DNA of 36,602 bases, taken from Flavobacteriaceae bacterium (GTDB lineage Bacteria > Bacteroidota > Bacteroidia > Flavobacteriales > Flavobacteriaceae). The stretch covers positions 1 through 36,602 of the forward strand of contig JALSLI010000167.1 of NCBI GenBank assembly GCA_026988395.1, written 5' to 3'. Of this stretch, positions 1 to 9,500 are shown piece by piece. The notes below the pieces were generated by a model that made no database searches, was not told the DNA's origin, and was given only the letters and a program-made list of their open reading frames with translations. The position numbers and the translations under genes were made by a program. Each line of letters starts with the position of its first letter. Within the stretch, counting starts at the first letter, position 1.

Positions 1-597
1 TTCAACGACCAACTTATCATCAACAATATTTAACATAGTAATTAAACGTTCGGAATTGACATTTCCTTCGGCTACACCGGTATAAAAACTATCCCTTTTT
101 AGATAATCTAATCTATCGATATCTAACTGACTTGATATTAATTGATTTAAAAATTTTTTAGGATGTTCTCCTTTAAAAATAGATATTGCCAAATGTAATT
201 TTCCGTTAAATTCTCGGTTTAAAACCTCCATAAATTGTAAAGAAATTTCTTCATGCGAAATATCATTCACAATACTATGCTCTAAAGAATGCGAAAAAGC
301 ACCATGACCAATATCGTGTAATAAAATAGCTATTTGCAAGGCTTCAGCTTCTTCTTTAGTGATATTAACTCCTTTAAACTGTAGAACCTGGATTGCTTTT
401 TGCATTAAAAACAAACAACCAATAGCGTGATGAAATCTGGTATGATTGGCTCCCGGATACACCAAATAAGACAATCCCATTTGTGTAATCCTTCGCAAAC
501 GCTGAAAATAACGATGTGCAATAATATCGTAAATTAATTCACTTGGAATTGTAATAAAACCGTAAATTGGGTCGTTTATAATTTTAAGTTTATTCAT
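1..597 (-). CDS. HD-domain phosphohydrolase, N-terminal part (cut by window edge)
   Basis: This gene is absent from the ORF track because its stop lies outside the window; 199 codons are open from the ATG at 597 to base 1. The translation starts MNKLKIINDPIYGFITIPSE and contains the metal-binding HD signature ILLHDIGHGAFSHSLEH, with FQRLRR, YPGANHTRFHHAIG and LDIDRLDYLKRD around it. This pattern is typical of the dGTPase-like HD superfamily phosphohydrolases of about 400 residues that are common in Bacteroidota. The family hydrolyses phosphate esters, often of nucleotides, in the cytoplasm; the substrate of this member cannot be read from sequence. It is divergent from porX, with 52 nt between the start codons. 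A TAnnTTTG box lies only 4 nt upstream of the ATG, so the message may be leaderless. Confidence 0.88.
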   Translation of the reverse strand, partial: MNKLKIINDPIYGFITIPSELIYDIIAHRYFQRLRRITQMGLSYLVYPGANHTRFHHAIGCLFLMQKAIQVLQFKGVNITKEEAEALQIAILLHDIGHGAFSHSLEHSIVNDISHEEISLQFMEVLNREFNGKLHLAISIFKGEHPKKFLNQLISSQLDIDRLDYLKRDSFYTGVAEGNVNSERLITMLNIVDDKLVVE

Positions 598-601
598 CTT
601 A

Positions 602-609
602 CAAATGTA
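602..609 (-). promoter_or_regulatory. -7 promoter box (TACATTTG) of the HD gene
   Basis: On the minus strand the sequence TACATTTG matches the Bacteroidota -7 consensus TAnnTTTG exactly. It ends 4 nt before the ATG at 597, so transcription would begin at or next to the start codon. I see no clear -33 TTG partner. Confidence 0.55.
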
Positions 610-649
610 ATCAAATGAATTTATTACAAAACTTTAAAAACTAATTTTT

Positions 650-2197
650 ATGGCAAATATACTTTGGGTTGACGACGAAATTGATTTATTAAAACCGCAT
701 ATCTTATTTTTAGAAAAAAAAGGATACACCGTTTACACCACAACAAATGGTGCCGATGCAGTAGATGAAATTGCAAACGAACGACAAATAGATATTGTTT
801 TTCTAGATGAAAATATGCCCGGACTCACCGGAATTGAAACCCTGCAACAAATTAAAAGTATTAGACCAAATTTACCTATTGTAATGATTACAAAAAGTGA
901 GGAAGAATACATTATGGAAGATGCTATTGGTGCAAATATTGCCGATTACCTTATTAAACCGGTAAATCCAAATCAAATATTATTGAGTTTAAAGAAAAAT
1001 TTAGACCATTCTAAATTGGTATCTCAAAAAACGACTTCTAACTATCAACAAGAATTTAGAAAAATTGCAATGGATTTAGCGATGGTAAATTCATATGAAG
1101 ATTGGGTAGAACTATACAAAAAATTGGTTTTTTGGGAAATTCAATTAGAATCCATTGCCGACACAGGTATGATGGAAATTTTAGAAGCTCAAAAAAGTGA
1201 AGCCAACACACTGTTTTATAAATTTATTAAAAAAAACTATGAAAATTGGTTTGAAAACGGAAATGACAATTCACCGGTTTTATCACACCAATTATTCAGA
1301 AAAAGTATAGCTCCGGTAATCGAAAAAGAACAAACATTAGTTGTGGTAATCGATAATTTACGATACGACCAATTACGTGTTATTGAACCAATTATTAATC
1401 AATATTATAAAAAAACGGAAGAATTGAGTTATTTTAGTATTCTTCCTACAGCAACACAATATGCCCGAAATGCTATTTTCTCAGGTCTAACTCCTTTAGA
1501 GATGGAAAAAAAATTTCCACAATATTGGAAAAATGATGAAGATGAAGGTGGAAAAAATCTCTATGAAAAAGAATTTTTAGAGGCACAATTAAAACGTTTA
1601 AGGTTAAACCTGAAATGGGATTATTTTAAAATCACAACTTTAGACAAAGGAAAAGATTTAGCTAAAAATTTTAACAAAATTAAAGAAAACGACCTGACCG
1701 TTGTTGTCTATAATTTTGTAGATATGCTTTCGCATTCAAGAACAGAAATGGAAATGATTAAAGAACTGGCTTCCAACGATAAAGCTTATCGTTCACTAAC
1801 GTTAAGTTGGTTTAAAAATTCGCCTTTATTGGAAATGATCCAAAAAGCACAACAACTTGGTTTAAAATTAATTATCACAACCGATCATGGCACAATTAAC
1901 GTAAAAAGAGCTACAAAAGTAATTGGAAATAAAGATATTACAACAAATCTAAGATACAAAACAGGAAGAAGTTTGAGTTACAACGAAAAAGATGTCTACG
2001 CAGTTGAAGACCCAAAATCTGTTGGTCTACCTTCAGGATATATGACTAGTAAGTATATTTTTGCTAAAGAAGATTTTTTCTTTGCTTATCCTAATAATTA
2101 TAACCACTATGTAAAATATTATAAAAACACGTACCAACACGGAGGACTTTCATTAGAAGAAATGATCATTCCGTGTGTTGTATATGAAAAGAAATAA
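650..2197 (+). CDS. porX: PorX-type response regulator with PglZ/alkaline phosphatase-like domain
   Basis: The protein has 515 residues, close to the usual PorX length. Residues 1-120 form a receiver domain with the acidic pair D8/D9, phosphoacceptor D53 in VFLDENMPG, T81 and K103 in the IKP motif. From about residue 200 on it is a PglZ-type alkaline phosphatase superfamily domain, with VVVIDNLRYDQ, the ILPTATQYARNAIFSG stretch and the metal-site motif ITTDHGT. In the family, PorX is the cytoplasmic regulator that, with the kinase PorY, controls the type IX secretion system. The window also encodes at least four T9SS cargo proteins, so the regulator and some of its pathway's cargo are near each other, though not in one operon. 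The AT-rich upstream gap has no exact TAnnTTTG box on this strand. Confidence 0.93.
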   Translation: MANILWVDDEIDLLKPHILFLEKKGYTVYTTTNGADAVDEIANERQIDIVFLDENMPGLTGIETLQQIKSIRPNLPIVMITKSEEEYIMEDAIGANIADYLIKPVNPNQILLSLKKNLDHSKLVSQKTTSNYQQEFRKIAMDLAMVNSYEDWVELYKKLVFWEIQLESIADTGMMEILEAQKSEANTLFYKFIKKNYENWFENGNDNSPVLSHQLFRKSIAPVIEKEQTLVVVIDNLRYDQLRVIEPIINQYYKKTEELSYFSILPTATQYARNAIFSGLTPLEMEKKFPQYWKNDEDEGGKNLYEKEFLEAQLKRLRLNLKWDYFKITTLDKGKDLAKNFNKIKENDLTVVVYNFVDMLSHSRTEMEMIKELASNDKAYRSLTLSWFKNSPLLEMIQKAQQLGLKLIITTDHGTINVKRATKVIGNKDITTNLRYKTGRSLSYNEKDVYAVEDPKSVGLPSGYMTSKYIFAKEDFFFAYPNNYNHYVKYYKNTYQHGGLSLEEMIIPCVVYEKK

Positions 2198-2201
2198 ATT
2201 T

Positions 2202-2411
2202 TTAATTCTTTCTTAATTTCTCAGCTCTTTTTTTCACTCTATCAATTAACAAACTGTCTTTTTCGAGTTGCAACAAAGCAAAAGAAATTAATTGTGTTAT
2301 TGAGGTATATTTACCTGTCGCCATTTCTCTATTTATAATATCTTGATAATATGGTGCTAATGAAATGGATGTCTTTTTTGTCTTCTCTTTTATATATTTT
2401 ACTTTTCCCAA
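2202..2411 (-). CDS. Small ribbon-helix-helix protein, antitoxin-like (ParD/CopG type)
   Basis: This is a 69-residue basic protein. Its KKTSISLAPYYQDIINREMA stretch followed by YTSITQLISFALLQLE has the strand-helix-helix pattern of RHH DNA-binding proteins such as ParD antitoxins. The only possible start near the 5' end is a TTG at 2411, because an in-frame stop lies six codons upstream. The next ATG would remove the DNA-binding strand. It converges on porX, ending 4 nt from the porX stop. A ParE/RelE-like toxin would be expected directly downstream, but that space is occupied by porX on the other strand, so this looks like an orphan antitoxin or a stand-alone repressor. The fold assignment is moderately sure; the role is inference. 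Confidence 0.6.
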   Translation of the reverse strand: MGKVKYIKEKTKKTSISLAPYYQDIINREMATGKYTSITQLISFALLQLEKDSLLIDRVKKRAEKLRKN

Positions 2412-2496
2412 TGTTACTATTTTTTTTCAATAATACAACTTTTTTTTTAAACAGCAATAACATTGGTTTTCTATACAAATTAAATTTAAGATTACT

Positions 2497-2518
2497 AAGT
2501 TTTAAATGTTTAAAACTT
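2497..2518. promoter_or_regulatory. 22-bp palindrome between the RHH gene and fur, possible operator
   Basis: AAGTTTTAAA and TTTAAAACTT form perfect 10-bp arms around a 2-nt centre. The site lies between two divergently transcribed DNA-binding proteins, about 50 nt upstream of the fur -7 box and about 86 nt upstream of the RHH start. Both RHH and Fur proteins bind palindromes and often control their own genes. The arms are nearly all A/T, so a chance occurrence in this AT-rich gap is possible. Confidence 0.4.
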
Positions 2519-2565
2519 TGTTTATTTTTTTAAATTTTTATAGCTCCAAAACCCATTTTTACTTG

Positions 2566-2573
2566 TAAATTTG
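2566..2573 (+). promoter_or_regulatory. -7 promoter box (TAAATTTG) of fur-purA
   Basis: TAAATTTG is an exact TAnnTTTG match, 18 nt before the ATG at 2592. It overlaps the TTG start at 2571 given in the ORF track, which is why the later ATG is preferred. Confidence 0.65.
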
Positions 2574-2591
2574 TCTTTTAAATCTAGTAAG

Positions 2592-3047
2592 ATGAGTAGC
2601 GAAAAAAATCAAGAAATTGTTAAAAATGTATTTACCAGTTACTTGGAAACCAACAAGCAACGGAAAACTCCGGAACGATACGCAATATTAGAAGAAATTT
2701 ACAACCACGATGATCATTTTGATATTGAATCGCTTTACGAAGATATGTCTAAAAAAAACTACCGTGTTAGTAGAGCTACTCTTTATAATACCATTGAGCT
2801 TTTATTAGCTTGCGGATTGGTTAGAAAACATCAATTTGGACAAAATCAATCGCATTACGAAAAATCATACTTTAACAAACAACATGATCACATACTACTT
2901 ACCGATACCGGAGAAGTATTTGAATTTTGCGACCCAAGAATTGAACAAATTAAAAAAACAATCGAAGAGGTTTTTGATATAACGATCAACAGCCACTCTC
3001 TTTATTTTTACGGTACAAAAAACAACAAAAACACAACTGATAAATAA
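2592..3047 (+). CDS. fur: Fur/PerR-family metal-responsive transcriptional repressor
   Basis: The predicted protein has 151 residues from the ATG at 2592. The ORF track begins 21 nt earlier at a TTG that overlaps the -7 promoter box. The N-terminal winged helix is recognised from [25 protein letters not shown] and the recognition helix [15 protein letters not shown]. The dimerisation/metal domain holds HDHILL and [18 protein letters not shown]. In many Fur proteins the HDH stretch is followed by a CxxC structural zinc motif; here the same place reads LTDTGEV, so that motif is missing and only one Cys (EFCDP) remains nearby. The family represses iron uptake or peroxide stress genes with a metal cofactor; which metal applies here cannot be told. 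It is 8 nt upstream of purA and probably co-transcribed. Confidence 0.88.
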   Translation: MSSEKNQEIVKNVFTSYLETNKQRKTPERYAILEEIYNHDDHFDIESLYEDMSKKNYRVSRATLYNTIELLLACGLVRKHQFGQNQSHYEKSYFNKQHDHILLTDTGEVFEFCDPRIEQIKKTIEEVFDITINSHSLYFYGTKNNKNTTDK

Positions 3048-3055
3048 ATAATAAA

Positions 3056-4324
3056 ATGGTTAATCTATTACTTGGCTTACAATGGGGCGACGAAGGAAAA
3101 GGTAAAATTGTAGACGTACTTACAAAAAATTACGACATTATCGCTCGTTTTCAAGGAGGCCCAAATGCCGGTCACACCTTAATTTTTGATGGCAATAAAC
3201 ATGTATTACATACAATCCCTTCCGGAATTTTTCATAAAAAAGCCATTAATATTGTTGGTAACGGTGTGGTTATCGATCCGGTAATTTTTAAAAAAGAAAT
3301 TGATAACCTTTCCGGTTATAATATCGATTTTAATAAAAAATTATTAATCTCACGTAAAGCACACGTTATTTTACCTACACATCGTTTGTTAGATGCAGCT
3401 TCCGAAACAGCAAAAGGAAAAGCAAAAATTGGCTCTACTCTTAAAGGAATCGGTCCAACATATATGGATAAAACCGGAAGAAACGGATTTAGAATTGGTG
3501 ATTTTGAATTGGATAATTGGAAAGAAAAATACCAACAATTAACACAAAAACACCTTAATATGTTACGTTGTTACAATGCCGATATTCAATTTGACTTAGA
3601 TGAACTGGAAAAAGAGTTTTTTGAAGGTGTAAAAACCTTAAAAAAACTACAATTTATTGATAGTGAATTTTACATACAACAAGCTCTAAAAGAAGAACAA
3701 ACCATCTTGGCGGAAGGAGCACAAGGATCTCTTTTAGATATCGATTTTGGTACATACCCTTTTGTAACCTCATCAAATACCACCGCAGCAGGTGCCTGCA
3801 CCGGTCTTGGTGTTGCTCCAAACAAAATAGGCAAAGGTTTCGGTATCTTTAAAGCTTATGTTACTCGTGTTGGCTCAGGACCTTTTCCAACCGAATTATT
3901 TGATGATAATGGTAAAAGAATGGCAAAAGTCGGTCACGAATTTGGTGCTACAACCGGAAGACCCAGACGCTGTGGTTGGCTGGATTTGGTTGCCCTAAAA
4001 TATGCCGTAGAAATTAACGGTATAACTGAATTAGCAATGATGAAAGCAGATGTATTATCCGGTTTTAAAACCTTAAAAGTTGCTGTAAAATACAACTATA
4101 AAGGACAAGAAATTTCGCATTTCCCTTATAATATTGAACCTGAAAATGTTACTCCTATCTACAAAGAAGTTAAAGGCTGGCAAGAAGATATAACCAATAT
4201 AAATGAATATGACCAACTACCGGAAACGCTAAAAGATTATATTAAAATGATTGAAGACTATGTAAAAGTTCCTGTTAAAATTGTCTCTGTTGGACCGGAT
4301 AGAAAACAAACTATTTTTAGATAA
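3056..4324 (+). CDS. purA: Adenylosuccinate synthetase
   Basis: The 422-residue protein catalyses the GTP-dependent joining of IMP and aspartate to adenylosuccinate, the first committed step to AMP. The P-loop-like signature QWGDEGKGKIVD is at residues 9-20. It is followed by GGPNAGHT, the conserved KIGSTLKGIGPTYMDK segment, AEGAQGSLLDIDFGTYPFVT, and TTGRPRRCGWLDLVAL near residue 300. Length and motif order are typical of bacterial PurA. It lies 8 nt after fur and 9 nt before yggS, suggesting one transcript. Cytoplasmic. Confidence 0.97.
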   Translation: MVNLLLGLQWGDEGKGKIVDVLTKNYDIIARFQGGPNAGHTLIFDGNKHVLHTIPSGIFHKKAINIVGNGVVIDPVIFKKEIDNLSGYNIDFNKKLLISRKAHVILPTHRLLDAASETAKGKAKIGSTLKGIGPTYMDKTGRNGFRIGDFELDNWKEKYQQLTQKHLNMLRCYNADIQFDLDELEKEFFEGVKTLKKLQFIDSEFYIQQALKEEQTILAEGAQGSLLDIDFGTYPFVTSSNTTAAGACTGLGVAPNKIGKGFGIFKAYVTRVGSGPFPTELFDDNGKRMAKVGHEFGATTGRPRRCGWLDLVALKYAVEINGITELAMMKADVLSGFKTLKVAVKYNYKGQEISHFPYNIEPENVTPIYKEVKGWQEDITNINEYDQLPETLKDYIKMIEDYVKVPVKIVSVGPDRKQTIFR

Positions 4325-4333
4325 ATACAAATT

Positions 4334-5026
4334 ATGATAAATCACATTGCCGAAAATCTAAAAAAAATAAAACAAGAATTACCGGATAATGTTACGCTTG
4401 TTGCCGTTTCAAAAACAAAACCTGAAAAAGATATTTTAACAGCATACCAAGCCGGACAACGTATATTTGGTGAAAACAAAGTACAAGAAATGGTTGCCAA
4501 AGAACAAAATCTACCAAAAGATATTCAATGGCATATGATTGGACATTTACAACGAAACAAAATTAAATATATAGCTCAGTTTGTTTCGTTAATTCACGGT
4601 GTTGACAGTTTTAAAAAATTAGTTGAAATAAACAAACAAGCAAAAAAACACCAACGTGTAATTAATTGCTTGCTCCAAGTAAAAATTGCTAAGGAAGACA
4701 CCAAATTCGGGTTAAGCTTTAAAGAAACCGAAGCTATTTTACAAAGTGAAAATTTAAAAGATTTAGACAATATAAAAATTTCCGGATTAATGGGAATGGC
4801 GAGTTTTACAAATGATAACGAACAAATAAAAAATGAATTTAATTCATTATATAAATTATTTACCTCTTTAAAAGACAAATACAACACCAAAAATATTGAT
4901 TTAAAAATTCTTTCTATGGGAATGAGTGGTGATTATCCAATAGCAATAAAAAGTGGTAGCAATATGGTACGAATCGGCTCGGCTATTTTTGGAAAAAGGG
5001 ATTATTCTCATAACAACCTCCTATAA
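4334..5026 (+). CDS. yggS: PLP homeostasis protein, YggS family
   Basis: The 230-residue protein resembles the YggS/PROSC family, which binds pyridoxal 5'-phosphate and balances free PLP in the cytoplasm without a known catalytic activity. The PLP lysine is expected at K27 in LVAVSKTKP. Further family motifs are RIFGENKVQE, WHMIGHLQRNK, the VKIAKEDTKFGLS segment, the SGLMGMA motif and LSMGMSGDYPIAIKSGSNMVRIG. Length matches the family. It is last in the apparent fur-purA-yggS unit and converges on the T9SS cargo gene at 5084. The 57-nt gap between them is AT-rich with no clear terminator hairpin. Confidence 0.93.
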   Translation: MINHIAENLKKIKQELPDNVTLVAVSKTKPEKDILTAYQAGQRIFGENKVQEMVAKEQNLPKDIQWHMIGHLQRNKIKYIAQFVSLIHGVDSFKKLVEINKQAKKHQRVINCLLQVKIAKEDTKFGLSFKETEAILQSENLKDLDNIKISGLMGMASFTNDNEQIKNEFNSLYKLFTSLKDKYNTKNIDLKILSMGMSGDYPIAIKSGSNMVRIGSAIFGKRDYSHNNLL

Positions 5027-5083
5027 AAAATAAAATTCTTTTTCATTCCTTACCATTCAAACACCATTTTTAATTTATCCTTT

Positions 5084-6589
5084 TTATTTCAACAAATACA
5101 CCCAACCTTTGTAAGTTATTTCATCTTCATTATGTAAATATAAAGTATAAAAATAAGTTGCTGTTGGTAATTTTTTTCCTTTATATGTACCTTTCCAATC
5201 CGGATTTTTACGATTCCCTTTAAAAATCAAATTACCGTAACGATTATAGATAAACAATTCAAAATCCTTAAAATTTTCGCGTAAACCATTAATATAAAAA
5301 GTATTATTCGTATCTAAACTTGGTGTAAAAAGTTGCGGAATAACAGGTAAACAATTTTTAGTAAATTGAAAATCAATATTTGCTTCATTATTGTTTTCAT
5401 CAATTTCAGTAATGATAGAATTTCCTGCACCATCATCATCAACGACCAATTTTACATCAAAACTTTCATTTATATCCGTTAAAACGGAAATAATTTGGTT
5501 AAAGACTTCGCTCTCTCCTACTTCCAACTCTAAATTTGTATAAAAAACATCTGATAAAACATTGTTAATGTATAAAGAAATAGGTGTGTTTTGTGGTAAA
5601 ACACCTGTTCCGTTTTGATTAATTACGGTAAACCTTAATTGTAGTTCGTGTTGAAAACAAGCTCCTTCTTCTATTTGATTAATCGCAACGACAGCATCAG
5701 GTAATTGACTGTTTAGTTTGGTTACAATAGCGTTTACCATAACAAAATCTTGTCCGGAAGTCAGCTTAATTTCAGCTTGTGTATCGCCTATTTGGATAAA
5801 ATCTTCCATATTATAAAAATCTAAATCCATATTATACAAGTCGGTTGCTCCAGTAAAACTATTCGTACCGTTAAAAACGTTGGTTTCCGGATTTAACGGC
5901 GGATTACTAACGATATTTCCATTTATTTGCAAAGTTTCGTTTACAGCAAGAGCTGCATCACCTTCCCACGCTAAAAATCCTATTTTTGCACCTTGATTAT
6001 CAATTACATTTAAATCATTAATTGTAATGATTAACTCAGGATTTTGTCCATAAACACTTTCCAATCCGTCATAAATATTTAATTGATTTACAGGCAAATC
6101 ATCTCCTTTATAAACAATTACAATTGCCCATCCTCCAAAATTAATTCCGCTACTGCAATAAGACGAAATAACGTCTATCAAATCCAAATTACTTAACAGA
6201 TAACTGCCGTTTCCGTTGTTTTGCACCAAGTTAGTTACATCGGCAAAACAGCTAAAAAAAGGAATGTTAAAGAAGTTATTTACAAAATTTCTTTCGGCAA
6301 CAATATCTGTATTGTTTAAGGCAACTGTTATATCTCCGGTTCCGGATCCTGCCCAATACAAATATGCTTTTTCAATTTGAACCGTTTCCGGAAGGTCTAA
6401 AACAGCAGAAGAAGATGTATTTATAAAACACGATACTGCCGATTCATTTTCAAACGGATTTAAGGTATTTCCAATCATGGTAAAGTCATATCTACCATTA
6501 AATTGGCGTAATAAAGTGATATTTTGGGCAGAAATTGAGCAAGAACATAAAACCACCAGCAGTTGTATTATGTTCTTTTTAATGTGCAT
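5084..6589 (-). CDS. Secreted protein with type B T9SS C-terminal sorting domain
   Basis: The 501-residue protein begins with a signal peptide (LLVVLCSCSISAQ). Its middle part, with AYLYWAGSGTGDITVALN and FGGWAIVIVYKGDD, looks like the beta-rich surface-protein domain often found in Bacteroidota cargo. A CARDB-like region follows (about 290-410, PDAVVAINQ...). The last ~85 residues are a type B T9SS/gliding-motility-associated sorting domain: PQLFTPSLDTNNTFYINGL, then FELFIYNRYGNLIFKG, W(K)GTYKGKKLPTATYFY and GWVYLLK. This implies export across the inner membrane by Sec, then across the outer membrane by T9SS. It starts 10 nt after the stop of the 1121-residue gene and is probably its operon partner. 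The molecular function is unknown. Confidence 0.85.
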   Translation of the reverse strand: MHIKKNIIQLLVVLCSCSISAQNITLLRQFNGRYDFTMIGNTLNPFENESAVSCFINTSSSAVLDLPETVQIEKAYLYWAGSGTGDITVALNNTDIVAERNFVNNFFNIPFFSCFADVTNLVQNNGNGSYLLSNLDLIDVISSYCSSGINFGGWAIVIVYKGDDLPVNQLNIYDGLESVYGQNPELIITINDLNVIDNQGAKIGFLAWEGDAALAVNETLQINGNIVSNPPLNPETNVFNGTNSFTGATDLYNMDLDFYNMEDFIQIGDTQAEIKLTSGQDFVMVNAIVTKLNSQLPDAVVAINQIEEGACFQHELQLRFTVINQNGTGVLPQNTPISLYINNVLSDVFYTNLELEVGESEVFNQIISVLTDINESFDVKLVVDDDGAGNSIITEIDENNNEANIDFQFTKNCLPVIPQLFTPSLDTNNTFYINGLRENFKDFELFIYNRYGNLIFKGNRKNPDWKGTYKGKKLPTATYFYTLYLHNEDEITYKGWVYLLK

Positions 6590-6599
6590 TTGTGTTTTT

Positions 6600-9500
6600 T
6601 TAATATGTTAAACTAAAATGCCCTTTTCTGATAATTTGTTGCCCTTTATTGTCTAAAAAGGTAGCTACAAACCAATAATCTGTTGGCTGTGCCTGTTTAC
6701 CGAGATAAGTACCATCCCAACCTGCATCTACATTTGTAAATTGCGTTATCACCCTACCGTTTCTGTCAAAAATAGAAACCCCAATTAATTGATAGGCTTC
6801 ACTCCCTTTTATTTGCCATACATCGTTGAGTCCATCACCGTTTGGCGTAATAAATTTAGGAAAGCTAATTACCGGAACTTCGGCAGTAGTTTCTCCGCAA
6901 CCATTTATATCGATAATATGAACTATATGCAAACCTTCAGAAACATTATAAAATATATGACCGTCAGGTGCATTTGAAGTTTCAAAATTGCCATCATCCA
7001 AAACGTATTGGTAATTACCCAAACCTTCTACGATTATGGCTATCTGATTATTTGGTGCATTATCTTTTACTTTAATCACGCGTATTTTTGGTGTTTCGGA
7101 AGCGGTAACCATAAAGTTTTTGGTTCGCGAGCAACCTGTTCTATCTAACATTTTGGCTACAACCGAATAATTTCCGGGTTGTTGAATTTCTAAATAATCA
7201 TTTGCAGAATCTATAGTTATTTCATTACCATTTTTATCGTACCAATGATAGGCATAAATATCTGCTTGATTGGTAACTTGTGCAATTATCGGCTGGTTGT
7301 AATTAAGACAGATTTGTGTGTCTTCTATATCAAATTCCGGCAACGGATTTACCACAAACTCAATTGTGGTTTGGATATTACAAGTTGTATTATTTTCATT
7401 TTCCATAATTACCGTGATGGTTTGTGATGGTGTAATAAATGGATTTGGCAACGGACTTGCATTGCCTTCTTCATTAAAAATCTGTATTCCGTCTTCGTTA
7501 AAATACCTAAACTGCATTTCTAATTGCGAATTATTTCCGCCTAAAAAATGATATTCTACCAAAGATGTATCAAATTCGGCTTTACCATCGTGATTATCTG
7601 TTCCGTCATCACATTTTGGATCAAAAGTTACTTGATTTGCAAAATACGGCACAGCATCTACAATCATATTTAAAGTCGTTTCCGAACTGCAAGGACCTTC
7701 AGGATCGTTGGTTGTATCATTTTTGACAATGACTTGAATTGTTTGCGTTCCGGTAAGAAACGGATTTGGTAATGACGGCGAATAAGCTGTTCCATCTTCC
7801 AAAATATAAGTTAATGTTACGCCGGTTTGCCCTTGTAGAATTTCTTGATTATATGTTGAAGTATCAAATTGATAAGTACCGTTTATATCATCTGCACAAG
7901 TACGTTTGTCTTGTGGTTGATGTGCTACGGGAATTGGCTCTACCTGCAATTCTATATACAGATTTTCACCAAAACCTATACAGTCAATATTTAATGTGCT
8001 ATTAACACGAATGTATATTTTCTCGTAATAAGGCGAAGTAATGTTTCGATAATTAGAAATATTGGTAATTTCATTTTGTTGTAACAAACCATCTTGAATA
8101 TTATGGTAATAAGAAACACTTAAATCAGGTTGTTGAGCTGCAGGAAACAAATTAATCACCTCATTAGTAACACTATTAAAATCAAAAGTTGTAATGCCAT
8201 CTGTATCGTCATTATTTTGATTATCATTTCCGTTAAGGTCTAAAAAATCATCACATTTACCAAATAGTTTATAGTAGTTTGCACTTGTAGCAGTAACTAA
8301 AATATGAATAGTAGCTATTTGATAACAGCCATAAAAATTTTCTACTCTTGCATAAATATATCTGGTATTGGTACCAAAAACTGTGGGATTTGCAATTGGA
8401 TTAGTTCCTACATTAGCAGCTGAATTTCCTGTGTAATATGTAATTGTAACCGGAGACGTATCGGAATAAATAACTGAATCTAAATTGGTTAAATCGATAA
8501 AAGTATACCCATCGGTATCATCATCACATTGCTTTACTTCTATGTTGGAAACAACAGTAGGCAACTGGTGATAAGTCACTGTTGCTTCACCTCGCAAAGG
8601 GCAATCACCATTATTAAAATCAACTTTTAACACATATGTTCCATCTGCATAAGGCGTACTTTGATCAATATCTAAATAAGAGGTTGTAATTGGTATCACA
8701 TTTCCGTTTAAAGACCATTCATAAGTTGTTGTGGCAGGATAGGTTGAAGTGTCTGGCTGCAAACGATAGGTATCACCATCACAAAGATCTAAATCAGTAA
8801 TAATATCAGATGATGTGCTATCGATAATATTCAAATTTGCTATAAATAAAGATTGTATAAACGGAGGCAATCCTTGTGTAGAAGAACCTGTACCTAAACT
8901 AACGGAACGATGGCTGTAATTTACACTTGCACCCAAGTTTTCCGGATTATTGATAACACTAATCGTATTTGAACCGTCGCTCGCCCAATAAATTTTACCA
9001 TTAGAAGCTAATTGCAAAGCACCACGAGTATTAACATAACTATGCACTAAGTATCTGGAACTATTTATGGCGTTAAAATCGGGTAAATCCAAATTAAATT
9101 GATATAAATTTTCGGTAGCTCCTTGTTGATAACTTCCGGTACTAATATAAAGGCGTTTACTGTCTATAGAAAATTCAACGCCATAACCTTGATCTCCAGA
9201 TAAATTTAAACCATTTCCGTTAGATACTTGACCTGTAGTTACATCAAAATCATATAAAAAAGTACCACTTTGCATGTTTGCTGCTACCAATTTTGTACCA
9301 TTCGGTGAAACTTTCAAATATCCTCTTACATCACTTGTTGTATTGTTTACGGTAGAAATAACAGCAGAATTAGCAACACCGGTATTATCTACATAATAAG
9401 AATAAAATGTGTCATTTACCAAAGAAATCACCCAATATCCATTACATCCGTCGGCTTCAACAGCCGTAACTTTTTCAGTCCATTGACTACTTAAACCTCC

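Noticed and set aside
2351-2533. 60-codon plus-strand ORF
   Set aside because: It is mostly Phe/Leu from poly-T sequence and overlaps the RHH gene and the regulatory gap.
5027-5083. Bidirectional terminator between yggS and the T9SS cargo gene
   Set aside because: The gap is T-rich but has no inverted repeat long enough to support it.
6789-8005. Plus-strand ORFs antisense to the large T9SS cargo gene
   Set aside because: Short, Cys- and aromatic-rich translations without family features, fully contained in a convincing opposite-strand gene.
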